Assembly (NCBI RefSeq): GCF_024585165.1
Contig: NZ_CP029008.1
Coordinates: 4,340,001 to 4,404,000 of the forward strand
DNA: 64,000 bases
Direction of reading: 5' to 3'
Source: Bradyrhizobium sp. WBOS07
GTDB taxonomy: Bacteria > Pseudomonadota > Alphaproteobacteria > Rhizobiales > Xanthobacteraceae
Under the pieces are notes generated by a model. That model made no database searches. It had not been told where the DNA came from and worked only from the letters and a program-made list of their open reading frames with translations. Within the stretch, counting starts at the first letter, position 1. Each line of letters begins with the position of its first letter. Shown here piece by piece: positions 36,784 to 44,655 of the stretch. Position numbers and translations under genes: made by a program.

Positions 36784-38016
36784 ATGGCCGCGTACGGTCT
36801 CTACACGCACATCGCCTCGAACAAGTCTCGTTCGATGCTGCTGCTCGCCGGCTTGTTCCTGCTGGTCTACGTGCTGGTCTTTGCCGGCGCACTCGTCGCC
36901 GAGGTTTTCATCGACAGCAACCGGACCGTCGCCTTCTACCTGAGCCACGCCTTCCAGGATCTGAAAGTCGCAGCGCCCGTCGCGACCGTCGTGGCGGCGG
37001 TCTGGATCGTGATCGCCTATTTCTTCCACCAGTCGATGATCGACGCGGTGACCGGCGGCCACGGCGTCACCCGGCAGGAGGAGCCGCGGCTCTATAACCT
37101 GCTCGAAAACCTCTGCATCTCGCGCGGCATCACCATGCCGAAGCTGAAGATCATGGAGAGCCCGGCGCTGAACGCGTTCGCGACCGGCCTCAATCCCAGG
37201 CAATATTCCATCACCGTCACCACGGGTCTCCTCGATGCGCTCGATGACAAGGAGATCGAGGCGGTGCTGGGCCACGAGCTGACCCATATCAGGAACGGCG
37301 ACGTCCAACTGATGGTTGTCGCCGTCATCATCGCCGGCGTGGTCGGTTTCTTCGGCGAGATGTTCTTCCGCCTGTTCACGAATTTCAACTGGAGCTCCGG
37401 CGGCTCGTCGAGCTCCTCATCGTCCTCGCGCTCGTCCTCGTCGTCGAGCGACAGCAAGAACTCCGGCGGCGGCGCGGTGATCGTGATCATCATCGCGATC
37501 GTGCTGATCGTGCTGGCCTGGCTGCTGTCTCAGGTGGTCAAGCTCGCGCTGTCGCGGTCGCGCGAATATCTTGCCGACGCCGGCTCCGTCGAGCTGACGA
37601 AAGATCCCGATGCGATGATCTCGGCGCTGCGCAAGATCGAGAATCGCGGCGAGCTGCCCGGTGCAACCTCGGCCGTGATGGAGCTCTGCGTCGACAATCC
37701 CCGCGAGGGCTTCGCCGATCTGTTCGCAACCCACCCCTCGGTGCAATCCAGGGTCGATGCACTGGTCAAGTTTGCCGGCGGCCATGATCCGGGCCCGCTG
37801 CCGCCGGCCGAGGCAACGGACGAGCCCGAAGCGCCGGCCGACCAGCAGGACGCCCCACCGCCGCCAGATCGCGGTCCCTGGAACGATGCCGGCGGCCCTG
37901 TCGCTCCGCCGCCCGTGCCCGCATCCGGCCCCTCCGGAACTGCGAACAGCAACCCCATGGGCATGCCGGCCGGCAATCCCATAGGCAATCCTATGGGTCC
38001 TTGGGGCCGTCATTGA
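36784..38016 (+). CDS. M48-family (HtpX-like) membrane metallopeptidase
   Basis: A protein of 410 residues with membrane segments near 18-40 and 63-83, the zinc motif HELTH at 164-168 and another segment near 173-193. The Ser-rich linker (about 204-226, nearly all Ser) is followed by one more membrane segment (230-250). SREYLADAGSVELTKDPDAM supplies the third zinc ligand region. The C-terminus (about 330-410) is Pro/Asp-rich and ends with NPMGMPAGNPIGNPMGPWGRH in parts. Probable protease of misfolded membrane proteins. It begins at ATG 36784. Repeat R2c sits upstream. Confidence 0.9.
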   Translation: MAAYGLYTHIASNKSRSMLLLAGLFLLVYVLVFAGALVAEVFIDSNRTVAFYLSHAFQDLKVAAPVATVVAAVWIVIAYFFHQSMIDAVTGGHGVTRQEEPRLYNLLENLCISRGITMPKLKIMESPALNAFATGLNPRQYSITVTTGLLDALDDKEIEAVLGHELTHIRNGDVQLMVVAVIIAGVVGFFGEMFFRLFTNFNWSSGGSSSSSSSSRSSSSSSDSKNSGGGAVIVIIIAIVLIVLAWLLSQVVKLALSRSREYLADAGSVELTKDPDAMISALRKIENRGELPGATSAVMELCVDNPREGFADLFATHPSVQSRVDALVKFAGGHDPGPLPPAEATDEPEAPADQQDAPPPPDRGPWNDAGGPVAPPPVPASGPSGTANSNPMGMPAGNPIGNPMGPWGRH

Positions 38017-38149
38017 GGATGCGATATGCCGCCATGCGCGGCAGTTTCGCCGCGATTGGGAAAAACTTCGGAAATTGCCGTATCGACATGCCGAGGAATT
38101 GAATTCTCCCTTGTTTCTGCCATGTTCGCGCCCAACAGCAGACTCGGGA

Positions 38150-38185
38150 CATCCTTGGGGCATTCCTTGGGACATCGATTTGGGG
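38150..38185. repeat. Short direct repeats before the first ParA-like gene
   Basis: Three adjoining units CATCCTTGGGG, CATTCCTTGGGA and CATCGATTTGGGG (11-13 bp each) lie in the 216-bp gap between the M48 peptidase and the ParA-like gene. The function is unknown. Confidence 0.5.
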
Positions 38186-38232
38186 CCCGGCCGATTGCGA
38201 CCTCGCGATCGGGGGCGCGTTAGGGGACAGCA

Positions 38233-38985
38233 ATGGCAAAGCCGGCAGTGGTTGTGGTGGGCGCGGACAAGGGCGGGGTCGGCAAGACCACGGTGTCGCG
38301 CACCTTGCTCGATTATTTCTCAGCCAACAACGTGCCGACGCGCGCCTTCGACACGGAATCGCCGCGCGGAACCCTGAAGCGCTTCCACCCTGATATCACC
38401 GAGATCGTCGACATGACGACGACGTCGGACCAGATGAAGATCTTCGATACGCTGAACGCCGTCAGCCCTTCGGTAACCGTGATCGACGTCCGCGCCGGCC
38501 TGCTCTCGCCGGCCCTCGCTTCGCTGCGCGACATCGGCTTCCTCGACGCCGCCAAGGCGGGCCAGATCACCTTTGCCGTGTTCCACATCCTGGGACCCTC
38601 GATCGCCTCGCTGGAGGAGATCGCCGAGACCGCGGGCTTCATGACCGGTGCAAAATATTTCCTGGTGAAGAACTTCATCAACGACACCCAATTCTTCCAG
38701 TGGGACCAGGCGACCTACAATTCCTACTTCCACCGCATCAAGGACGCCACCGAGCTGACCATCCCCAAGCTCAACGAAATGGCCTATGAGCAGGTCGAAG
38801 TGTCCTCCGTTCCGTTCCTGAAGTTCGTCGCCAACAAGGGTATCAACGACGAGGCCGCGAACTACTCCTTCGTGCTGCGCGGCTATGTCCGGCACTGGCT
38901 GGCCAACGTCTGGAGCGAGTTCGACCGCATCCGCCTGACCGACATCGTCGGTTCGAAGCCGGTGACCCGCAACAGCGAAAAATAG
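38233..38985 (+). CDS. ParA/MinD-like P-loop ATPase
   Basis: A protein of 250 residues with the deviant Walker A motif KGGVGKTT at 13-20 (VVVVGADKGGVGKTT), including the signature Lys13 that defines ParA/MinD ATPases. Walker B-like VTVIDVRAG follows near residue 78. The remainder (FHILGPSIASLEEIAETAGF, KDATELTIPKLNEMAYEQVE) does not match a named subgroup I recognise. It is probably a cytoplasmic dimerising ATPase for positioning cargo or proteins. Another P-loop protein follows after 60 bp on the same strand, so they may act together. Confidence 0.85.
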   Translation: MAKPAVVVVGADKGGVGKTTVSRTLLDYFSANNVPTRAFDTESPRGTLKRFHPDITEIVDMTTTSDQMKIFDTLNAVSPSVTVIDVRAGLLSPALASLRDIGFLDAAKAGQITFAVFHILGPSIASLEEIAETAGFMTGAKYFLVKNFINDTQFFQWDQATYNSYFHRIKDATELTIPKLNEMAYEQVEVSSVPFLKFVANKGINDEAANYSFVLRGYVRHWLANVWSEFDRIRLTDIVGSKPVTRNSEK

Positions 38986-39045
38986 TTGCGCAAGCCGGGC
39001 TGATACGGCTGGATTGGTCGTCAAGTTCGACTGATATAGCTGTCG

Positions 39046-39714
39046 ATGTCCGCAACGCCCGTCTACATCATCTGCTCGCCCCGCCCGCAGGTCGGCAAAA
39101 CCCTGCTGGCGCGGCTTTTGAGCGAATTCCTGCTGCTCAAGAACGGCAACGTCGCGGCCTTCGACGTCAATCTGAAGGAGCCGTCGCTGCTCGACTACCT
39201 GCCCGGCGTCACCGAGACCGCCGACGTGATCGACACCTACGGCAAGATGCAGCTGATGGACCGCGTCATCGTCGACGACGGGCTTGCCAAGGTCATCGAC
39301 CTCGGCTTCCACGCCTTCGACGAGTTCTTCAAGATGACCGACGAGATCGGCCTGTTGAAGGAAGCGGCACGCCGCCACGTCGCGCCCCAGATCCTGTTCG
39401 TCGCCGACACCGACCGCGTTTCGGCGCGCGCGCACGAGATGCTGCGCGCGCAGATCCCGCGCATGAACCTGATCACGGTCGACAACGAATATGTAGTGCG
39501 CGGCGAGCTGCCGGCAGCGATGGAAGGCGGCCGGCTGCTCCGCCTGCCCGCACTGCCCGGCTTCCTCAAGACCTATATCGACCGGCTGAACTTCTCCTTC
39601 ACCCGCTACCTGCGCCAGGAGAAGGACTCCTCCACCGAGCTGCATCAATGGACCCGGCGCAATTACCTCGCCTTCCGCGAGCTCGAGCTCAGCCTGATCC
39701 TGCAGCGCTCCTGA
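39046..39714 (+). CDS. Divergent P-loop protein, ParA-like, without signature lysine
   Basis: A protein of 222 residues starting MSATPVYIICSPRPQVGKTLLARLL. The Walker A-like segment is RPQVGKT (13-19). It keeps the catalytic Lys18-Thr19 but lacks the first glycine and the Lys near position 12-13 seen in ParA. FVADTDRVSARAHEML appears near residue 124. The second half (SSTELHQWTRRNYLAFRELELSL) is unlike its neighbour. It could be a degenerate partner of the upstream ATPase or an unrelated kinase-like fold. It ends within the palindrome-promoter region for the next gene. Confidence 0.7.
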   Translation: MSATPVYIICSPRPQVGKTLLARLLSEFLLLKNGNVAAFDVNLKEPSLLDYLPGVTETADVIDTYGKMQLMDRVIVDDGLAKVIDLGFHAFDEFFKMTDEIGLLKEAARRHVAPQILFVADTDRVSARAHEMLRAQIPRMNLITVDNEYVVRGELPAAMEGGRLLRLPALPGFLKTYIDRLNFSFTRYLRQEKDSSTELHQWTRRNYLAFRELELSLILQRS

Positions 39715-39719
39715 ATATT

Positions 39720-39739
39720 TTACCCGGGTAATATTGACA
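39720..39739 (+). promoter_or_regulatory. TTACCCGGGTAA palindrome with adjoining TTGACA -35 element
   Basis: A perfect 12-bp palindrome at 39720-39731 lies just after the upstream stop. TTGACA at 39734-39739 is a good -35 element, but a -10 near 39757-39762 is weak. The palindrome would let a regulator block or activate this promoter. Confidence 0.5.
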
Positions 39740-39799
39740 GAAGCCATACGTGCCGCTACTGGGGTGCGCAGCAACGCCCTCAGTTAAAACGGCCCGTCC

Positions 39800-40132
39800 G
39801 TGAGCATCGACCGGAAAGCAGCGATCACCGCCTATAAGGAGCGCAAGACCATTGCGGGCATCTACGTCGTGCGCTGCGCAGCGTCGGAGCAGGCCTGGGT
39901 CGGCCAAGCGCCGAACCTGGAGACGATCCAGAACCGGATCTGGTTCTCGCTGCGCCAGGGCAGCCACACCTGCCGCAGCCTCCAGGCCGCCTGGACTGCG
40001 CATGGCGAGGCCGGCCTGACGTTTGCCGAATGCGAGCGGCTGGAGGACGAAGAGAGCGCCTATGTCCGGAACGCACTACTGAAGGAGCGCCTGCTGCACT
40101 GGCGGGACGCGCTGAAGGCCGAGACGATCTGA
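39800..40132 (+). CDS. GIY-YIG nuclease-like protein
   Basis: A protein of 110 residues with the first motif AGIYVVRC (GIY at 20-22) and a second motif at AWVGQA, where Tyr-Ile-Gly is replaced by Trp-Val-Gly. A catalytic Arg candidate is in NRIWFSLRQG, and a possible metal-ligand Glu lies in CERLEDEE. The fold is well supported, but activity is uncertain because of the degenerate second motif. The start is GTG 39800. It follows the two ParA-like genes and has its own promoter region, and it is convergent with apt. Confidence 0.75.
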   Translation: MSIDRKAAITAYKERKTIAGIYVVRCAASEQAWVGQAPNLETIQNRIWFSLRQGSHTCRSLQAAWTAHGEAGLTFAECERLEDEESAYVRNALLKERLLHWRDALKAETI

Positions 40133-40146
40133 CCGCGGCGAGCGGC

Positions 40147-40686
<540 letters not shown>

Positions 40687-40695
40687 TGGTGCCTC

Positions 40696-42861
40696 TCAAT
40701 CGACACGCGCATCCAGCCGGAACGCGTTTTCAACAATACGTAGTCCCACTTCATTGCCGAGCGACATCAGCGATTCCGGGTGGAATTGCACGCCGGCGAC
40801 CGGCAGGGTCTTGTGCTCCAGCGCCATGGCGACACCGTCCTCGGTGCTGGCGGTGACGGACAGCACTTCCGGCATGCTGTCGCGTTCGACATAGAGCGAG
40901 TGATAGCGGCCGATGACGATCTCGTTCGGCAGATTGCGCATCAGGCGCCCGCCGCGCACCTGCACCCGCGAGGGCCGGCCGTGCGCGGGATGGGTGAGCT
41001 GGCCGAGCTCGCCGCCGAAATATTCGCCGATGGCCTGCACGCCGAGGCAGACGCCGAACACCGGCAGCTTCTTCTCCAGCGCCGCATCGATCGTCTTGTT
41101 GATCGCGAAATCTTCCGGCCTGCCGGGGCCCGGCGACAGCACCAGCAAATCCCAGGTCTTCTGCTTGAGCATGTCGAGCGCGTGCACGTGGCGGACCACG
41201 GTGACGTCGGCGCCGACCTGGCGGAAATAATCGGCGAGCATGTGCACGAAGCTGTCGTCGTGGTCGATCAGCAGCACCCGCTTGCCCGAGCCGGTCGCAT
41301 CGGGCGCGAAAGTCGAGAGCGGCTTCGGCGGATCGCCGCGCAGCGCCTGGAACAGCGCGGCGGCCTTGACCTGGCATTCGCGGTCTTCGGCGGCCGGATC
41401 GGAATCGAACAGGCAGGTGGCGCCGACGCGCACTTCGGCGAGGCCATCCTTCATGCGGATGGTGCGGATGGTGAGGCCGGTGTTGATGCTGCCGTCGAAA
41501 TTCACCGCGCCGATCGCACCGGCATACCAGCGCCGCGGCGAGCGTTCGTGATCCTCGACGAACTGCATCGCCCACAGCTTTGGCGCGCCGGTGACGGTGA
41601 CGGCCCAGGCATGGGTGAGGAAAGCATCGAGCGCATCGAAGCCGGGGCGCAGCATGCCCTCGACATGGTCGACGGTGTGAAACAGCTTCGAGTAGGTCTC
41701 GATCTGGCGGCGCGCCAGCACCTTGATGGTGCCGGGGACGCAGACGCGCGCCTTGTCGTTACGGTCGACGTCGGTGCACATGTTGAGCTCGAACTCGTCC
41801 TTCTCCGAGTTCAGGAGCTTACGGATCTGCTCGGCATCGCCGATCGAATCCGTGCCGCGCGCGATCGTGCCCGAGATCGGGCAGGTCTCGACGCGCCGTC
41901 CGTCCGAGCGCACGAACATTTCCGGCGAGGCGGAGACGAGAAACTCGCCCTCCCCCAGATTCATCAGCGCGCCGTAGGGCGACGGGTTGATGACGCAGAG
42001 GCGCTGGAAGACTTCGGCCGGCGATCGGTCGCAGGGCTCGGCAAACAATTGTCCCGGCACCGCCTCGAACAGATCGCCGCGCGCGAACGCCGCACGCGCG
42101 GTCTCGACCGTGGCCTGATATTCGCCGGGCGCGTGGTCGGCAAAGCCCTGGCGCGGCGTCTTCAGGTACGGGCTCTCCGTGGTCTCGCGCGGCAGGCCCT
42201 CGGTGGACTTGCCCTTCCAGGCGAAATCGTAGGAGAGCACGACGCCGCGGCCGGTGGCGCGGTCATAGGCCAGCAGGCGATCGGGAACGTAGAGCACGAT
42301 GTCGCGCTGGTCCTGCTCGCGCGGGCGCTTCTGCACGAGATCCTCGATCTGGAAGACGAGGTCGTAGGCGAAGGCACCGAACAGGCCGAGCAGCCCGTCA
42401 TCATTGGCGGAGAAGGCGGCGACGAGGTCGCGCACCAGCGACATCACGCTGGCGCGCCGCGTGCGCTGGTCCTCCTCGACCGGCGCGTCGCCGCGGATGA
42501 TGTGGCCTGCGAGGCGCACGGGCGTCTTCTCGGAGATCACCACGCAGGGCTCGCGCAGGACGTCGCCGAGGAAGGCGATCAGCACCTCTCCTCGTGGGTT
42601 GAGCGCTTCGAGCTTGAAATTGAAGCCCGTTGTCTCGAGCTTGAGCGGCGGATCGGAGAAGCCGAGGTCAAAACTCTCGTAGCGGCCGGGAACGGTCGTA
42701 CCCGAGGACAGCACCACGCCGCGGCGGCGGTCGAGCAGATTGATCAGGTCGTCGAGCCGGCTGGCGCCGCCGGTAAACTGCTCTGCCACGCGCGTGATCG
42801 CAAGACCTGCGCGGGTCGCATAGTCGCTTCTGGCCGGGAGGGCAAAGACGGTCCTGTTCAT
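40696..42861 (-). CDS. trpE(G): Fused anthranilate synthase TrpE(G)
   Basis: Makes anthranilate from chorismate and glutamine, the first step of tryptophan synthesis. The 721 residues join TrpE (about 1-510) to a TrpG glutamine amidotransferase (about 530-721). TrpE motifs include GEFLVSASPEMFVRSDGRRVETCPISGTIARGTD and the final GAPKLWAM and GAIGAVNFDG. The amidotransferase has GVCLGVQAIGEYFGG with the catalytic Cys, and the VQFHPESLM His-Glu pair. This fusion is known in rhizobia. Expression is controlled by the leader peptide and attenuator upstream. Confidence 0.97.
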   Translation of the reverse strand: MNRTVFALPARSDYATRAGLAITRVAEQFTGGASRLDDLINLLDRRRGVVLSSGTTVPGRYESFDLGFSDPPLKLETTGFNFKLEALNPRGEVLIAFLGDVLREPCVVISEKTPVRLAGHIIRGDAPVEEDQRTRRASVMSLVRDLVAAFSANDDGLLGLFGAFAYDLVFQIEDLVQKRPREQDQRDIVLYVPDRLLAYDRATGRGVVLSYDFAWKGKSTEGLPRETTESPYLKTPRQGFADHAPGEYQATVETARAAFARGDLFEAVPGQLFAEPCDRSPAEVFQRLCVINPSPYGALMNLGEGEFLVSASPEMFVRSDGRRVETCPISGTIARGTDSIGDAEQIRKLLNSEKDEFELNMCTDVDRNDKARVCVPGTIKVLARRQIETYSKLFHTVDHVEGMLRPGFDALDAFLTHAWAVTVTGAPKLWAMQFVEDHERSPRRWYAGAIGAVNFDGSINTGLTIRTIRMKDGLAEVRVGATCLFDSDPAAEDRECQVKAAALFQALRGDPPKPLSTFAPDATGSGKRVLLIDHDDSFVHMLADYFRQVGADVTVVRHVHALDMLKQKTWDLLVLSPGPGRPEDFAINKTIDAALEKKLPVFGVCLGVQAIGEYFGGELGQLTHPAHGRPSRVQVRGGRLMRNLPNEIVIGRYHSLYVERDSMPEVLSVTASTEDGVAMALEHKTLPVAGVQFHPESLMSLGNEVGLRIVENAFRLDARVD

Positions 42862-42949
42862 GTCGTCCTCTTACGAAACTTGCCGAGGGAACGCCACACA
42901 GGACAAACGAGAAGGCCGCCGCGCTGTGCAGGCGACCTCAGACGATTTG

Positions 42950-42989
42950 GGAAAGAAAAATCGCACCGGCCACCTCGTCAGGAGGTGCG
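42950..42989 (-). terminator. trp attenuator terminator hairpin
   Basis: Read on the minus strand, CGCACC (42984-42989) pairs with GGTGCG (42962-42967) and is followed by ATTTTTCTTTC. The stem begins immediately after the two Trp codons of trpL. A competing inner stem, CACCTC with GAGGTG, uses part of the same arm. A second GC-rich stem (GGTCGCC with GGCGGCC, 42914-42937) lies between it and trpE(G). Confidence 0.8.
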
Positions 42990-43025
42990 CCACCAAAGAC
43001 GGGCTGGGCGGACGGCGGTGCTCAT
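42978..43025 (-). CDS. trpL: trp leader peptide TrpL
   Basis: A 15-codon reading frame MSTAVRPARLWWRTS with two adjacent Trp codons (42990-42995 on the + strand as CCACCA), ending in TGA at 42978-42980. It lies upstream of trpE(G) on the same strand, with a terminator hairpin overlapping its 3' end. This matches the classical trpL of rhizobia: when tryptophanyl-tRNA is scarce, the ribosome stalls at the tandem Trp codons and the hairpin cannot form. The stalling step here is an inference from the codons and the hairpin, and no ribosome-binding site was checked in detail. Confidence 0.88.
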   Translation of the reverse strand: MSTAVRPARLWWRTS

Positions 43026-43093
43026 GGGGCGATACTCACCATGGCGCGGGGACGGCGTCAAGGGCCGCCCCATCTGCGAGGGTCGGCTTCGGA

Positions 43094-43711
43094 CTATTGC
43101 TCGAGAGGGTCAGGCTCCCAGCCGAACCTGCTCTTCTTCCGATCCCATTTGAGGACAGAATAGCCGTCGCATTCCATGCACCCCCAAAGGACGAGCTTGC
43201 CACGCTTATCCTTCGAAAGAGCCGCGAACTGGCGGTTGGTACGTACGGCGTCGACAAAGCGCACCTTAGGCTTCTCGCCGTCCGGCTGATCGAGGATCAG
43301 CATGAACCTGCCCTTTGGGCCGGCACACTCCTGAAACACACCGACCACGGCGATCTGCCTCGTGGCGGCGCTGTCGAAGCGCCCCTCGACGGCAAAGGAC
43401 ATGCCGGCGTCCTTCATCACATCAGCGCCATTCTCGACCAGCAGCTCCTTGGGAATCAGGTCCTTGCGGAATTCGGTCGCCTTGCACCAGCTCTTGCGGA
43501 TCTGGTTCGCGGGGATGCCGCGAACTTCGGTCGTGAACGGGTGGAATTCCGCGATGACCCACCAGGCCTCTGCCTTGAGGTTGCCGTTCAGCGTGACAAA
43601 GGCCTGCTCTGCCGCCGCCTGGGCCGTCGTCAACGCAACGATGCAGGCAATGGCGGCCACGGCCCCAACGATCAGGCCGCGCACGCGGCGGGTGAGAGAC
43701 GACGTCGCCAT
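43094..43711 (-). CDS. Hypothetical secreted protein
   Basis: A protein of about 205 residues with a signal peptide (LIVGAVAAIACIVALTTAQAAA, cleavage after AQA or AAA). The mature part has four cysteines (WCKAT, FQECAGPKG, LWGCMECDGY), compatible with disulfides or metal binding. I do not recognise the family. The start is ATG 43711 or GTG 43720; GTG would overlap the upstream dienelactone hydrolase stop (GTGA). The two genes are therefore probably one transcript. The protein is probably periplasmic. Confidence 0.7.
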   Translation of the reverse strand: MATSSLTRRVRGLIVGAVAAIACIVALTTAQAAAEQAFVTLNGNLKAEAWWVIAEFHPFTTEVRGIPANQIRKSWCKATEFRKDLIPKELLVENGADVMKDAGMSFAVEGRFDSAATRQIAVVGVFQECAGPKGRFMLILDQPDGEKPKVRFVDAVRTNRQFAALSKDKRGKLVLWGCMECDGYSVLKWDRKKSRFGWEPDPLEQ

Positions 43712-43716
43712 ACGTC

Positions 43717-44391
43717 TCACCCCAGATGCTTGCGGAAAAACTCCGTCGCCCTGCCCCAGGCGAGCTCGGCGGCTTCGCGGTCGTGCACGGCCTGGCGCTG
43801 CTCGTTGACGAAGGCATGCTCGGCGTCATAGCGGAACAGCTCGAGCGACTTGCCGGCGGCCTTCATCGCCTTTTCGAAGCCGTTGACCAGCTCCGGCGTG
43901 CACCAATCGTCCTTGTTGGCGAAATGGGCCTGGAGCGGAATCTTGACGTCGGCGGGCTTGGCGGCCTGCTCCGGCGGGATGCCGTAGAACACGACGCCGG
44001 CCGCGAGCTCCGGAATCCTGGTCGCGCCGATGATGGTCACGGCCCCGCCGAGGCAGAAGCCGGTCAGCCCGACCTTGGCGCCGTTGCGCGACAAATATTG
44101 CGCGGCGCCGCGTACCGTCTGCGTGGTGGCATCCATGAAGTCGAGCGAGTTCATCTCCTTGTTGGCGCTGTCCGTGTCGTGATACGGCACCACCTTGCCC
44201 TTGTAGAGATCGGGCGCCAGCGCATCGAAGCCGGCCAACGCAAAGCGGTCGCACAGGCCTTTGATCTGATCCGACAGTCCCCACCATTCCTGGATCACGA
44301 CCACGCCCGGCGCGTTGCCGCGCGCGGCATTGGCGAGATAGCCCGAGGCGTCCTTGCCGTCCGGCCGCTTGAAGGTGATGGCGGTTCCCAT
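43717..44391 (-). CDS. Dienelactone hydrolase family protein
   Basis: An alpha/beta-hydrolase of 224 residues. Catalytic Cys lies in GFCLGG (about 118-123) and the His in DAEHAFV (about 195-201), with the Asp in NKDDWC. VVVIQEWWGLSDQIKGLCDRFALAGFDALAPDLY is the N-terminal core. This is the DLH arrangement, though the substrate is not necessarily a dienelactone. ATG 44391 is preceded by GAGGACACC. An extended frame to 44604 is not needed. It is overlapped by the following secreted-protein gene. Confidence 0.9.
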   Translation of the reverse strand: MGTAITFKRPDGKDASGYLANAARGNAPGVVVIQEWWGLSDQIKGLCDRFALAGFDALAPDLYKGKVVPYHDTDSANKEMNSLDFMDATTQTVRGAAQYLSRNGAKVGLTGFCLGGAVTIIGATRIPELAAGVVFYGIPPEQAAKPADVKIPLQAHFANKDDWCTPELVNGFEKAMKAAGKSLELFRYDAEHAFVNEQRQAVHDREAAELAWGRATEFFRKHLG

Positions 44392-44475
44392 GGTGTCCTC
44401 CGGTGAGTTTCTGAGGGAGCGGTTGACGGTATTTTGGCGGGTGAGCGCAGAGGACGCAATCACCGCGCAAACAAA

Positions 44476-44598
44476 CTCTCGTGCCCCGGATGCTGCGCGG
44501 CGCGCCGCCCCTTGCGGCGTGATGCGCTGCTGTTCCTGGGGCCCAGCCGGAAGCATCCTGGGTCCCGGCTCGCGCTTCGCGCGTCCGGGACACGAGAG
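44476..44598. repeat. Palindromic repeat, diverged R2-like, copy d
   Basis: CTCTCGTGCCCCGGA pairs with TCCGGGACACGAGAG (one mismatch). The interior contains GGGTCCCGGCTCGCGC-type R2 sequence. It lies next to the fbcH terminator. Confidence 0.65.
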
Positions 44599-44602
44599 CA
44601 AC

Positions 44603-44628
44603 AAAAAAGCCCCCTTGCGGGGGCTTTC
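44603..44628 (-). terminator. Rho-independent terminator of fbcH
   Basis: On the minus strand, GCCCCC and GGGGGC form a six-pair stem with a four-base loop. AAA precedes and TTTTTT follows, 28 bp past the fbcH stop. It should end the petA-fbcH transcript. Confidence 0.85.
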
Positions 44629-44655
44629 TCATGTCTTGTCTCGTCAGGCGCGGCC

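Noticed and set aside
37978..37997. A hairpin CCCATAGG/CCTATGGG inside the end of the M48 gene
   Set aside because: It arises from the repeated Asn-Pro-Met/Ile-Gly codons and has no T-run. A regulatory role is not supported.
40780..43152. A long + strand frame opposite trpE(G)
   Set aside because: The minus-strand gene has full TrpE and TrpG motifs and a leader peptide; the opposite frame has none.
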